From Evernia prunastri (taxonomy: Eukaryota > Ascomycota > Lecanoromycetes > Lecanorales > Parmeliaceae), in NCBI GenBank assembly GCA_003184365.1, contig NKYR01000176.1, positions 1 to 60,471 on the forward strand: 60,471 nt of DNA, written 5' to 3'. The position numbers and the translations under genes were made by a program. Shown in pieces: positions 24,519 to 37,182 of this stretch; the first letter of the stretch is position 1; each line of letters opens with the position of its first letter. The notes below the pieces were generated by a model that worked only from the letters and a program-made list of their open reading frames with translations, had not been told where the DNA came from and ran no database searches.

Positions 24519-25610
24519 TGGGGTAGGTGGGTTGTGTTTGGAGCTGTGAGGTGGGATAGGTAGGTGGACGGGACGAATGTGATGTGTTCTCGTCGTTAAG
24601 GGGGGGGAGGAGGGGGGCTCTGGGTGGCTTCAAGAGCTGGGTGAGGACTTGCCTTTGGGTTCATACGAGAATCTCCCCCCCCCCCTCCATATCCTTTCGC
24701 CGTGTGCTTCCAGCATGCTGGGCTAACTACTGTTCACCGGCATCGCATGAGGAGAATTTGTGAGGACGGCCAGACTCCCTCTTTGCGGGGAAAAAGGGAA
24801 TACACGGCTAGCTCTGCAATCCCGACCTACACTATTCGATCGAATGTGGTCAAAGACGACGCTTCATCGTGTCTCCAGTCCCGCACGTACAACTTTCGTT
24901 CTCCGCAACGAGGTGGGAACGGCAGCATAGTCAAGTCTGTCCGTTCCCTGGGGCCCATGTTGCCGCGAGCGGCTCATGCAGGCTCTTGTGGCCTTCGCTT
25001 CTCGCGGCCTCATGCATCGCTACGTACACAAGCAATGATGAAGCCCAAAGCTGGGTCGAAAAGGGGGAAAGCGTCCTTCCGGAGAAGATTGGGGGAAATG
25101 GGAGAGAGGTGGAGCATTTTGATGGCACGAGTAGCTGGGAAACATCGATTCTAACGGGGTGCGGGTCTCACAGCTTGCAGGAACGTCTTGGACTTTACGC
25201 GCATTCGGTGGTATATCTATTGATCTATTGAAGCGGTCTGATGACATTAGCGTGATGTTGTTTTATTTTGGAAGAGACAACCAGGCTATCTGTTAGGTAG
25301 CAACACTATCTTCGCCGGCATTCATACAGATTGTAGGCTATTTGGGGTATCCAGATGCACGCTTTTGTCCAGGCCGAATACTCCAAGTGGTCCACATCAT
25401 CTAGCCATGAACTCCTCATCAGCCAGGGTTGAGTTACTGTGATTGAGGACCCGCAGAAGTGCTCTTGCATAGCCTCCGGGGTCACTGAGAAAAGTCTACG
25501 GCTATGGTGACCGTTGAGGGATGGTTGCATCCCTAGCATTGCTTTTCCCCACTCCCTGTCTGTTGCACACGTTCAGGTAAACGATCGAGAGTCCTATATC
25601 GTCCTCTGCA
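24519..25610. other. Intergenic region, tail-to-tail
   Basis: G-rich up to about 24660, a C homopolymer near 24677-24687, then ordinary composition. Several open frames are present but none shows a recognisable domain or splice-consistent structure. Confidence 0.5.
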
Positions 25611-27154
25611 TCATGATATGAAGCCATCCCCAGCATTGACAATATTTGCACTCCTTCTCGCATCAATGAAGAGATCCTCGCATTCGGCAACGTCGTCGAC
25701 ATCAATCTCCTTCTTGTGATTGACCCGTGCCAGTATATTGGCAGGCGTAAGCAATTGCAGTGCGTAACGTAGACTGACTTTAACCCCATGTTCGGAAATC
25801 TTTTCAAGGGCTGGCTCGGTGATTGCCAATCCCTCTGTTCTGGCTCGTATGCGGACGATGTGCTTGACTTCCTCTGGGGTGTAGGTATTGGTGGGTATGA
25901 TTAATATGCGGGCCAGCAGGTCGGGTGGTACTCCGTGAGCTGCGACAATGTCTTCTGTGCCTCGTATAGTGCAGTTCCCGCGGTTCGAAGCTAATATGAC
26001 AATGGGTGAGATGGGAGATTCTAAGGCGCGGTTGAGGTAGGTAAAACATTCGATGTCGAGCATGTGCACCTTCACAAAATTGTCAGTCATAAAGCAGCTG
26101 TGCAAGAGGGTGTCCGCCTACCTCGTCAATGAAGAGCACGCCTGGCACAAGCTCAGCGACTCCTTGATCGATATACCGGCTTACGACTTTGTTGATCTCC
26201 TCTCGCAGCTTGTCTGTGATCTCCGTCTTTTTCGGCTTCATCAGCTGGCCCATCATACTCATAATGTCCTGTCCGCCCTGCGGTCTTGCATTGGCTATGT
26301 CGAGGTCATGCAACGTCACATCCTGCACTATCTCTTTCTTCTTATGCACTTCACCCTTGGGTATCGGCACATACTCCTCAGCTTCTAGGTCGAATTCCGT
26401 AGCATATGCATCCGATCTCCCAACCCTTTTGCAGGCTCCAGTGTTGGCCTCAATGTAGATTACATCTCCAACGACAACCCGCTCTTTCTGTATGGCTTCG
26501 TAGATTGATGGATCTAGTCGTAGCTTCTTGGTGCCTCTATACGATTTGAGACCGATGAGTAGATGACTGATTGTTTTTCCGTAGCCTCCTAAAGGGTTAT
26601 CGGACTCTTCTGGCGTGAGCTCAGTCACCTCTCCTTCGTATACCTCTTTCGTTTCCCGCACTCGTAGACCTAATTCCCCATCAGCTAGAAACTGTCAATG
26701 CCAAAATCGAAGACTGACCGATAGCTCTCCGGAAGTTTTCCATCAAAGCCTCTGTCTTCTTGACCTCGGTCGAGTAGACCTCGCTGCCGACTATGGGGCA
26801 AAACGGCACCTTGGTTCCAAGCTCTTGTGAAACAGCCAGAGCCAGCGCTGTTTTGCCTGTGCCCGGCCCACCAGCTAGTAAGACCGCGCGACCTGACATC
26901 TTCTTGGACTTGATGAGGTCGACCACAACGCCGCATGCCTGTTGTGATTCGAAGAAATTAGCTATTTTGATGATTTGCAAGCCTGCAGCGACTGAATGGC
27001 CTCGTCATACTTCTCTTGCAGCTAGCTGGCCAACGAATCCGCCGCTTGAAGTCTCTGCGTAGCCATCGCTCCTTAAGCCCAGGCCTTTGATATGCGTGTG
27101 GGTTGCAGTTCTGTTTTCGCGCGAGTTGCCTTTGACCTCGCTGATAGTAACCAT
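25611..27154 (-). CDS. RVB1: RuvB-like AAA+ ATPase 1 (RVB1/pontin)
   Basis: Exons 27154-27011, 26938-26719, 26669-26122, 26069-25611 give 456 residues, matching the usual 456-463. Introns are 72, 49 and 52 nt and phases agree. After GFVGQLAAREACGVVVDLI comes Walker A GGPGTGKT (about residues 70-77), the OB-like insertion domain, and Walker B VLFIDE (about 299-304), followed by sensor 1 in ILASNRG and sensor 2 in SLRYALQLL. RVB1 forms a hexameric complex with RVB2 and acts in INO80, SWR1, TIP60/NuA4, R2TP and snoRNP assembly. The N-terminal MVTISEVKGNSREN and the acidic/basic end DLFIDARRSANI separate it from RVB2. No damage seen. Confidence 0.95.
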
Positions 27155-27505
27155 TGCGAGAAAGGTTAGGAGTAACGATAAGTGACAGTATTTCAACAGA
27201 CTTGGCTTGCGAGCGTCAAGTGTAGGATTTGGGGATTTTGGTGCCCAGGCTTGAAGAGCAATTCGAGATTCTGAACTTTGGCTTGGCACGTAGAAACAAC
27301 AAAAATTTACCACCCCACTCACTCGTGAGTATACTTTAGGTGGATAGATACCTAGATAATTACTTTACAGCTACGGCGCTCTCTTACATCTAACCTGCGC
27401 TCAATACCTACCCTGGATAATATTCCATCCTACGACACTCTCTTACCCTTCGATATTCTTCTCTCTAACGATGTCTTTGTCCCTGCGATATTCTCCAATT
27501 TTATA
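27155..27505. other. Intergenic region upstream of RVB1
   Basis: About 350 nt; the RVB1 promoter and the 3' flank of the next minus-strand gene. Pyrimidine-rich, no gene seen. Confidence 0.5.
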
Positions 27506-27920
27506 TCAGTCTCCTGCCCTACGGTAATCCTTAAGAGTTTCTTCAGGTCTACGGTCGTTCTCGGCGAGCCATTCCGTTAGTGCTTTGAAGTCTATCATTC
27601 CCATTTGTTGGCCGGTATTCCTGTCCATGAAGTTTGTCCAGTCGTCACTCTCGTCCTTTTGAACTAGGTAGAGCCCTCCGGAGACTCGGCATAGTGACAT
27701 AATAATGGCGACGCTGCTTCCATTCGCCATCCTAGTCCCCCATCTTTGCGAAGAAGTCCCAATTCTCCTTGATGAGCCATGCAACTGAACTACAGAACCA
27801 GCATTAGCGTAGACATTCGCGGTTGGCTACCAGATCCCGGATTCCACTCACGGATGGAGGTGTGAAGCCATTCCAGAATGAGAAAGTGAGCTTACAGTCT
27901 GAAGGGGTACTTATATTCAT
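27506..27920 (-). CDS. Small hypothetical protein, two exons
   Basis: Exons 27920-27896 and 27789-27506 with a 106-nt GTAAGC...TAG intron in matching phase give 102 residues. I do not recognise the product. The C-terminal half (GGLYLVQKDESDDWTNFMDR, then WLAENDRRPEETLKDYRR) is charged and looks like real soluble protein; the start of exon 2 reads poorly in this frame, and another frame there gives WLIKENWDFFAKMG, so the splice model or the frame may be wrong. No signal peptide or membrane segment. Confidence 0.4.
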
Positions 27921-28029
27921 TACAGGAACAATAGGAGCGTCGGCATTATCCGCGAGGTGGCTAAAACCTTGGTCAAGAACAATCCGATATCCATCAACAG
28001 ATTACATGTGCATACAGTACGGTAGTAAC

Positions 28030-31000
28030 CTAGTCCGATGAAGTTTCATCGCTATCAGACTCCAGAGCCCTGGCCTTCTTCTTCCTTGCCTTTTCTTTCT
28101 TCTCCTTCTTGCGCTTCTTTTTCTCCTTTGCGTCTGACTCCTCGCTAGAAGACGAACTGCTGCTCGCGTACTTGTGTGTTGATTTCGGAGTGCTAGGAAG
28201 AAGATTCGGTCTTGACATCATATCTCGCGGATCGTCAAAACGCATTCCCTCACGCTTGGCTCGGTCCGCGTCAGCGCCATGGATCATTGACAGGTAATAA
28301 TCGAAGCCTTCCGAAGCCCTAGCAACCACCTCGAAGTGTTTCGTGCTCAAGACAGGCTTCGAGTGGTTCTCCGTCTTCGCATCGAATTCAGCGAGCGCTA
28401 TAGCTGTCTGGAACGCGTTTTTGATCTGACGGCCGTTCCATGTTGCTCTCTTGGACTTCTCCAGAGCACGGTAGTGGCGTTTCGCATATTTGGTGATCCC
28501 TTTAACGTCGGCGTCAAAATTGTGCCTCTGCTCGATGAGTCGTTGGAGGTTCATCTTCCAAATCTGCATTGCGGATTTCTCATCTAGAGGCGGATAGTAA
28601 AGGGCGACGTGGATCCGCGATTTGAATGCCTCGTCAAAGTGGCCTACTTTGTTAGTTGTGAGGAAGAGAATGCCGGAATAATACTCCAAGACGCGCAGAA
28701 AGACCGACACAACGGCGTTACGCCGCATATCTTCCTTGTCTCGGGCTTGGAGGAACACATCTGCTTCATCAAGTAACAAGACGCAATCCCAATTATGTGC
28801 AAGACTAAAGTTCTGTTCAAGGTTATACTCGACCTCCTTCGCAGTTTCGCCGATATCTCCACAGGTAATGGGAAAAAGTGGTTTGCGGGTGTAATCAGCA
28901 ACACATTCGGCGGTAGAAGTCTTTCCAACCTAGTAGACGGTTCTCCAGTCAGTATTATTTGCGCATGGAAGACTTTGAAGCTTGAAACTTGATTCCAGCT
29001 TAAGACCTCCCAATGCACGTTTTAGGAACTGGGTCTGATTTCCAACAAAGGGGATCGAAGTTACGTACGCCTGGTACGCCATGTAGCAAGATTATGAGAC
29101 CTTTGCCTTTGTTTCGGACGACATCCACTTGATGCTCTTCACGCTCTGGCTCACTGCTTGCTGGAGCCGTATTCTTCTTGTGAGGACTATGAGCTTGTAC
29201 GAGACCTTCCACAAGTCTTGGGATCCCCTCGGGAAGGATAAGGCCATTGAAACCTTCGCCATGGCGTTGAGTGGGGCGGATGGAATCAATGTCAAGAAAA
29301 TGCCATCTCCGGCTTCGCAGCACAAACCCAAAGACACGGTTTGTCAAGAGCAGTTTGAAGTCGTCACTTAGCTTTTCGCTGTGGTTCATTAGCCGCAATA
29401 GTGACCTGTTTGCCTTGATGAAGTCGATGGTACGCTGCCTGTCAATACGATAATCGTCATAAATATAACGATCCCTGAAGCATTCGGTACAACCTGGAAT
29501 ACCACATGCCTCCTTGACAATCCTATTATCGTCTTCCATCCAGGACTTGAGGCCAAACTTTGGGGCTTTCTCGGGATACTTTTGATATGCTAGATTGCTG
29601 TCAATAATGACCTGGCTATCTATCTGCAATATTATACACGGTATCAGTTCGGATGTTTCCTGTGAGCTGTGTGGTTTGTAGAAACCTCACCTGTTCTTTC
29701 GGCTCAACAGCGCTGAGGCCGTTGTATTCTCGATGGACTATTGTGCAGAGGTCACAAAATTTAGCGCCGCGATCGAGCATCTGCGATCGTATAGTTGCGG
29801 CGTCCTTACGGAAGCTAAGAGGAAAGAGGGGCAAATCGGTGACCTTTTTCTCCCCTTCATATGATGGTATTCTGAATCTTTCCTCAACAGGGCCAAAGTT
29901 TCGACCATCGAAGTCAAAGTAGAATACATCGACATTGAGAAAGCTCATAGACTCTTGTTTGTATACGGATTCGACCTACTTGTGGAAGCCCTCAGATCGC
30001 ATTCTAATTTCTGTAACGGGTCTTTTACTAGAGAAAAGATCGCATGCTAGCAGAATTAAGACTCTGTAGATCCTCGATAGTGACCGATCGTCCGTGACTA
30101 CGAGATCTCCAGCGATGAAAAGATGCCAGAGTTCGCGGAAACCAACTAGAGTTGCCTCCGAGGCTTCCGAGGAACGCAGCAGATGGTGTCTCTCAAATAC
30201 CGCCTTCATGTCTTCCTGCATGAACTTTGACAGGGCACGAAGATGCATGATGGCTTCCTTTTCAGCCAGCAGGTCATCAGATAATTCATGCTTGCAAGTC
30301 TCATTGTTTGACTCTGTAAGGTTTGTAAGCTGATGAAGAGGAGCTTCGTCCCCATTAAGTGGTACTGGATTTTGCTGCTGATCTTTGGGGAAGGCAAAGT
30401 GTCCGTGCTCTTGTGATGAAGTGAGAGGCGTCTGTGATCCAGAATTGTCGGGCCCGTGGGTAAAACGCCTTTGACGGCTATCGCGAGACGTCTCGTAGCT
30501 ATCGCTAGACACAAAGATCTTTCTATCAAAATGGACGGACCCTCTGCGTTGATCACCGAGAGGGCAGTCTGTATTCTGATTGAAATTGTCTTCTAGCTCT
30601 GCAAGGTACAGCTCAATCTCTTTCTCATAGAAGAGCAAGACCTTGAAAGGACGATGGATTATAAAACATGAATTGTTGGGAAATGTCTGCTCCGAAATGC
30701 GTTGAAGTGCGTGGATGATATGAGTGGATCTGATTCGAATCCGTTTGATTGTCTCAAGTGGATTATGAAGAGGCCTCTCCAACGTTATTGATTTAGACCC
30801 GGATAGCTTTCGTCGGCTATTGGTGTGTGGAATATCAACGAGCACTTCCATTATATTGCTAGCCCTGCCGATAGGCTCCGAATATTCTTGCCAAGTCATC
30901 CATTGAGGTTCCGTGCTGAGCTGAGATCGTTCAGACGAGTAGTCCCCTTCGTCCGTCAAGTTGGGAAATTTGATGGACTCGTTGGCTAGAAGCCGGCTTT

Positions 31001-31310
31001 CGAGGTATCGCACACGCTCTTCAAGAATCTCGCTGTTGGATTGGAGTACGCTTTTGGGCCTGCCTTCTTCTCCTGTCTCCTGAAGGTTGGCAGCCTTCAG
31101 TGTTAGCATGGATGGAGACGAGATCTCGTCTTCGGAGAGCATCCTAGCATTTTTCATGTTGAAGCGAACAGACGAATCTTTGCGCAGCGGATCCTCCGAC
31201 ATGTCACCACTCATCGAACCTTGAGAGGTAACTAAGGATCGAGGCCTCGTCTTGGTTCTGCTGTGTAGGCTGTTGGGGGCACTGGAATCGATGTCGGGTG
31301 CAAAAGCCAT
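28030..31310 (-). CDS. Fungal AAA-family ATPase with DUF7025-type N-terminal region
   Basis: Exons 31310-29980, 29943-29691, 29623-29069, 28929-28030 give 1012 residues with consistent phases; introns are 36, 67 and 139 nt. The N-terminal 440 residues are polar with a likely coiled-coil stretch (SEILEERVRYLESRLLAN). The middle has DVFYFDFDGRNFGPV and LFPLSFRKD, typical of a fungal domain (DUF7025) that precedes AAA modules. The ATPase has HGVPGVGKTSTAE (Walker A, split exactly by intron 3), Walker B CVLLLDEADVF, and sensor LFLTTNKVGHFDEAFKSRI. The tail is serine-rich then lysine-rich (KKKRKKEKKEKARKKKAR). Such proteins are abundant in filamentous fungi, with unknown substrates. The 36-nt intron is unusually short but is the only join that keeps the frame. 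Confidence 0.82.
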
Positions 31311-32194
31311 AGTACAGGGTTTATAACGGACAAGAAAGGGTTTTCAGGGCGAGCATGATGCTCTGATACGGGTAAAGCATAGCCGTATATCTCCAAGTCA
31401 GCCTCGCCAGGCAGACTGCAGCTTGGCGTCTACGGAGTCTTGAACAATACCACGTGATGCAATTGCCTGTTCGGGGAGAAAGTGCTCCGCCACCCTCATT
31501 GCCTTCTTCGCCCACATTGGTCGTCTAAAGGGCGTGCTATTGGTAGAGACCCTCGATATCATGGTGATAAGAGGAGTTTGCCTAGAATCCCGCATTTCTG
31601 CGAGAGTGCGGTGTGCATAGGATTGTGAGGGAAACAGAGGGGGGTGGTGGGCATAAGCGCTACCTCTCTCTGTCTTATACGTCGATTGATGCGGCACATT
31701 GAAATTGTTATTACTCAGACATTCTTCCTAACGAGGCCCAAATTCTAGCCCCGGCTCTTTCATCGTTGATATCCGAGAATTGTGCACACGAGTAAAAGAT
31801 AGCGGTAAGCGCTATCTCTTACACTGCCTTGCCTTGGGATTCAGCCGGCGTACTCGTCAATTCTTCGACTCTCCCAGCTGCAGATCGAGTCATTCTTCGA
31901 TTGGCTCAACTAAAGTATGGCTTGCAGACTTGCATTTGGTTGGAGGCCTACTCCATGCATGGGGGCGATCGTGATTACTTATTCATCAAAACAAGCAGCT
32001 CCCCCACTCTCAGCCTGATGAAACTTATCAAATACAACGCAGACAAGTGGCTAAGCCTTCAGCCATGTCTCTCACCGGTTCGCCTCACTCTTTACGGTGT
32101 CTACTCATAGAACGTGACTTATCAAGCACAACCTTGCGAAAGCACACACATCTTGCAAATTTTAATTCGAAAGGTCGTAAACTTTGCTTCAAAA
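31311..32194. other. Divergent intergenic region
   Basis: Separates the AAA ATPase and the STAND-like gene, which are transcribed away from each other. Contains open frames without recognisable similarity. Confidence 0.5.
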
Positions 32195-34338
32195 ATGGAC
32201 GACATAATTCGGTCAAAATTTGAGAAGCTTTCTCTGCTACCTGATGACTTCTCGGACGGACATCTGGCGTCTGATTATAGTGACAACCATGTGGACGGAA
32301 AATTACATCCTGCCTTCTCCGACTCCAGAATCCGCAATGATCGCGATGTTGACTACTCTTCCGACGACTCGGATGCTATTCATGACGACAAAGCGTTGTT
32401 TGAATGTCAGGAAGCATTCAGACACGAATTGCAGCTGTACGAAGACGGCGCAGATCCCAAGTATAGAACAGGGGTTGATCTAATGACCCCTCACACCTGG
32501 AGAGACGTGATGGCCGAAGTGGAGACTGCACGTCTGAAATACGAAGGCGTGGGAAAAAAGGGCATCAGGAGAAAGATAGGCAATGGGTGGAAAAACTTCA
32601 TTTCAGCTGCGCCCGCGATCGAAGCGTGGCTCGAACTGCTTCCGAACAACACGCTGTATGGTTCGGTATTATGCGGCGGCCTTACCATCATACTGGAAGT
32701 ACGGGCAAATGTGCATTCCCAATCTCATCAAAGTTAACCATATCCAGGCAGCAGTCCGACTGGGAAAGCTTACAGAGGATACTTATGATGCCCTTGATCA
32801 AATTCCTATCCGCGTAGAAAGAGCGCAATCCATCATGCGAACGTACAGCGATACAAAGTTCACGGACCAAGCTGCATGCCTTTACCAAGCGATTATAGAT
32901 GCTCTGACACACATCCTAACATGGTACAAGCGTAAAGCAGGCAGTTGAGTGTCCTAATATCTCCAAAGTGGTCCCGTCACCGGGGTCGCTGACATCATTT
33001 AGTGAAGTTCCTAGGGTCCGTTACCAAAGGTCCGGCGTACGCGGGCAGCCTAAAGGCAAAGATGAAACGAATTGCAGAGGCTTCTCAAAGTATGAACGAG
33101 GAAGCAGGCATGAAACAGCATACTCGAATCATGAGCATACATGACCTTTCACGGCAAAGTACAGTTTCGTCAGCATTCTAGGATAAGTTGTCTATATGGA
33201 GCTGACCATAATCTTTAGCTAAGATCCAATTGAGTACCGTGGAAAAGCGGACCGACGAGCTGAAAGAACTGCAACTGGAGGCTCGGAACCATCTCTGTAA
33301 AGTATTCACAGACACAGAAGCGATGCACGAAGTGGTACATGGTATGACACTAAACCATTAATTTGACAAAGCTTAGCTAAATGGATAAGGCTGGATGACA
33401 ATGCAAGGAGCGGGACAACCACGTTGGCCTATACAAATTCTAGAACAGAAAAGCGAGTCCCCACCCTGGTCTGTACCAATATGGGTATTTGACTGATACG
33501 TTGTGCAGAGGAAAGCTCCGCCGCTAGAGAGGCGCTGCTTTCCATTCTTTCTTTTGATAGCGATGCCATCCGGCGAGATGTGGAGGACGCGCTTCGTCAA
33601 GTAACCGCGGTCCCCTTATTGGATCAAGACAGAACAGCTGCGATCATCCAACATGACTCCACGAACAAATGGCTGAACGATGCCGATTCTGGAGCTCTTC
33701 TAGTCCATGGCAACTGTCGGCGGCACGATGGCATCTGTCCAACCACCATTGCGTCCGCCTTACTGGTCAGCTTCTTCGTGAAATCCCGTAATTTCATCAC
33801 ACTGTATTGGTTCTGCGGCTCGCACGTCAACGGACCAGACTGCGACGCTTTAGGCATGGTCCAAAGTCTCATCTGCCAACTCCTCAGCCACCCTGCCCTC
33901 GAATGCACGCTCGAGAAACAGCACAAGTCAGACATGAAGGATCTCAAAAAGATGCTCGCGCTCTTGAAGAGACTTCTGCAGCAAATCCCCAACGGGACCG
34001 TCGTGGTCTGCATCATCGATGGCATCTCGTACTACGAAGGCGGACATCAACACCGGGACACGTGCAAGAGCATTCGGAGACTGGTCAGGCTGACGAGAGT
34101 CGGAGAGCCGGTACTGAAGCTGTGGATCACGAGTCCTACTAGAACAATCTATGTGCATCGTGAGTCGGGCGTAGAGGGAAGAGTCGGCGTCATCGACATG
34201 CCATCGCGTGTGAACGGAGCGAAGCAGGGCATCGATCAATTGGTCGTCGCTGCTAGGGAGCAAAAAGTGCGGAGTTTGTCCAACAGCTTCGGGGATGAGA
34301 AGAAAGGCAGTTTGCTTGCGGCATCATCAAGTGCATGA
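32195..34338 (+). CDS. Fungal STAND/NLR-like protein (DUF7708-type N-terminus) with degenerate P-loop
   Basis: Exons 32195-32698, 32748-32943, 33003-33158, 33219-33341, 33509-34338 give 602 residues; introns 49, 59, 60 and 167 nt, phases consistent. A small extra exon inside the last intron is possible. The acidic N-terminus is followed by WKNFISAAPAIEAWLELLPN and LYGSVLCGGLTIIL, the signature of the DUF7708 helical domain found at the front of fungal NACHT-like proteins. Where NTPases carry GxxxxGKS/T the sequence has LLVHGNCRRHDGICPTTIAS, without GK. A Walker-B-like VVVCIIDGISYYEG and LYWFCGSHVNG follow. The protein ends soon after the NTPase region, with no repeat domain. Likely cytosolic; role unknown, family members are candidates for non-self recognition. 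Confidence 0.7.
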
Positions 34339-35254
34339 TATTTCACCCGTCGCGCGGATACGTTAGAGTTCATGCTTGAAGTATATGTCAAAATCGTTGT
34401 GCCACTCTGCTTCATAAGAGCGCTCGCGGGACCGAAGTCCAGAGGCAACAGATGATCGGACTGTAGCAGTCTGACTCACAGCCTTCGAAAGCCTGCATGG
34501 CTGGGCATCGGCGCAGTGTTCCTCGGGACGGTGGGACTGTAGGTTAGCGGGTCTCGCGTTGCAGCTCAGCGGGAGCATACCTTAGAGTAACGCGATTTGC
34601 CTCCTGCTCCTTAGGGGCGGTCTTTGGTCTTAATAATTTGCCGTCTCTGCTACCTTTCATCAGTCGCAGCTCTGCCAGCTCCGCTTATCACTTCCCTCTC
34701 AAATAGACGCAGAAATATGGCTGCATGGACCTGGCATCTCTGCAATGTGATGTAGCTGCATTGCGACATAGCGCATTGCTGTGCAGCTGCATTGCTAGCT
34801 ACAGAACTATATATATCTAACATCTCTGGCATCGATATAGCTGCATGATCCTTCTATTCATCGCCTCTGCAGTACGTAAATCCTTCTACTAGCAGCTAAT
34901 CTTGCCATCAAATCTTGGGGTATCTCACAAATAAACCATCCCACGCTAAGACCCCCAGGGTATCTCATCCCACTCGTTGATCCCAGTAAGGACCCGTACC
35001 ATCCCGCTATGGGATAGTAACAAAGACCTATATCCCATACCGTCCCACGATGGCCTGAAAAGCCAGATCCCATATCCCATATCTTTCTGGGGCGTAACTA
35101 GGCTGCTTGGCTTCGACTACCCCGCTCACTCCAAGAATCTACCTACATGGATCGCTGTCCGCTAACTCAACATCCTCGACCTTTCTTGTAGCTGTCACTC
35201 GCCCACCTCAATCGTTACCATTTCCTTCGTCTCCTTTCTGCCCTCAGACTCAGC
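34339..35254. other. Intergenic region with degenerate short repeats
   Basis: Contains a block (34735-34850) rich in TAGCTGCAT words and a block (34918-35085) with repeated TATCTCATCCCA / TATCCCATA words, including an inverted pair ATGGGATA...TATCCCAT. A segment at 34653-34716 resembles 39870-39926. No gene supported. Confidence 0.5.
34918..35085. repeat. Degenerate CCCAT/TATCCC word cluster
   Basis: At least eight occurrences of ATCCCA, ACCATCCC, TATCCCATA or their complements in 170 bp. Origin unknown. Confidence 0.5.
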
Positions 35255-37182
35255 ATGGACGCGAAAGACAACAAAATCGAGGCATACGTGGTTGGAAATG
35301 GCGTCGACCAGCATCCGATGGATGAGCTAGACCCTACAGGCGTGCTCGTCAAGCCAAAGTGGAGGGGAACTTCTCATGACAAAACGGAGATGGAAACCCT
35401 GGGACGAAAGCAAGTGTTGCGGGTAAGAAAGACAATCGCGCCCTAGGCTTCAGGCTCCGCTCAGTTGCCCACACCGATGCTAAAATTCCATTGTAGAGGA
35501 ATTTTCGATTCCTATCCATGCTCGGATTTGGAAGCACACTCATCTGTACCTGGGAGATTCTGCTGGCGTGATTGATGCAATCATGGTTTTCGTCTTGCGC
35601 TCTATCTAATCTGTGAATCAGAGACATCCTCTTTATCAGCATCAACGGTGGTACGGGAGACTTGTTTTGGGGCTACATTGTGGTCTTCTTTGGTGCCGCC
35701 TTGACTTATGCTAGTCTGGCGGAAATGGCTTCCATGTAAGCCCATGAATTACCTACTACCTCTTGTCAACTGATCACTCTGAGGGCACCTTCTGCCGGGG
35801 GTCAATATCATTGGGTGTCAGAATTCGCTCCGCCACAACATCAAAAGTTCCTGAGCTATCTAGTTGGTATGGCCTCACCTACATGCGAATTTACGTCGAA
35901 TCCTGATCATGATTATAGGATGGATATGCATGTTAGGATGGCAGGCCGGTCTTCTATCTGTGGGTTTTGTTGTCGGCACAGTTATTCAGGGTCTGATTGT
36001 CCTGAACAATCCTTCTTATATCTTTGAACGATGGCATGGGACACTGCTGGTTTGGGCAATCACTGGTTTCTGTGTCATCTTCAACACACTGTTAGCCAAA
36101 AGGCTTCCAGCGATAGAGGGTGTGGTTCTTGTCATACATATGATGGGGCTCTTTGCCGTAATCATTCCGCTGTGGATTCTGTCACCAAGAGCAACAGCAA
36201 ATGAGGCTCTTATGACGTTCTCGAACGCAGAGGGTTGGTCTACGAAAGGCCTCTCCGCTATGATCGGACTCCTCACACCTATGGGCTCCTTGTGCGGATT
36301 TGATTGTGCGGTACATATGTGTTCGTATCACTCCCTCATTCTGCATAGCGAGGCCGCTGATTTTGAGGCCAGCGGAAGAAGTGGATGATGCCAGCCGGAC
36401 ACTCCCAAAATCAATTATGTGGTCTGTTTACCTCAACGGCGCTATGGGCTTCATCATGGCCATCACGATGTGTTTCTGTCTCGGAGACCTCTCACAGGTC
36501 GTTGATTCCCCGACCGGGTATCCTTTCATCCAAGTTTTTTACAACGCTACCAAAAGTTACGCTGCGACCAACATCATGGTCACGATCATGATCATTACTT
36601 TGACAGCTTGCTGTGTCAGCGAGGTCGCGACGGCCTCAAGACAGCTCTGGTCCTTTGCACGTGACAAGGGTGTCCCATTCTCAAAATGGCTCGCCTATGT
36701 TAGTCTACCACTTGTTTTATCATGGCTTCAGCTAATCTTCGGATCAGGTGTCTCCTTCAATGCACATACCTCTTCGCGCGGTCCTCGTTTCCCTGAGTAT
36801 CACCTGCCTTGTATCACTGATTAATATCGGATCAACTACAGCGCTGAACGCTATTGTCTCCCTCAGCGTCGTGGCCCTTTTGAGTTGCTATTATATCGCC
36901 ATCGGCTGTGTGGCCTACAGGCGCGTGAGGGGAGAGCCATTGCCACCGCGGAGGTGGTCTCTCGGAAAATACGGTCTGGCGATTAATATCGCCTCGCTGT
37001 TCTTCCTGAAACCCATTTGGTTCTTCGCGTTCTGGCCATTGGCCACTCCTGTCGAACCCAGTTCGATGAACTGGGCGGTGCTTATGTACGGTGCGGTGAT
37101 TGTTTGGGCATTGGTCTACTATGCGGTTTGGGGGAGACATTCCTATGTTGGTCCAGTCACGATCGTGAAGCGGGACTTGTAG
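35255..37182 (+). CDS. APC-superfamily permease (GABA/choline/amino-acid transporter type)
   Basis: Seven exons, 35255-35422, 35497-35567, 35622-35735, 35784-35866, 35919-36320, 36373-36698, 36748-37182, give 532 residues; introns are 48-74 nt and every junction keeps phase. The product has about 12 hydrophobic segments. Diagnostic pieces are GGTGDLFWGYIVVFFGAAL, LAEMASMAPSAGGQYHWVSE, the charged EEVDDASRTLPKSI after the sixth segment region, and SRQLWSFARDKGVPFSKWLA, all typical of the fungal AAT family that includes Uga4 (GABA) and Hnm1 (choline). It acts in the plasma or vacuolar membrane. Substrate cannot be read from the sequence. The N-terminal 55 residues are hydrophilic and cytosolic. 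Confidence 0.93.

Noticed and set aside
23166..24633. Long minus-strand proline-rich frames opposite the kinase
   Set aside because: Shadow of the GC-skewed kinase gene; no domain, no start context.
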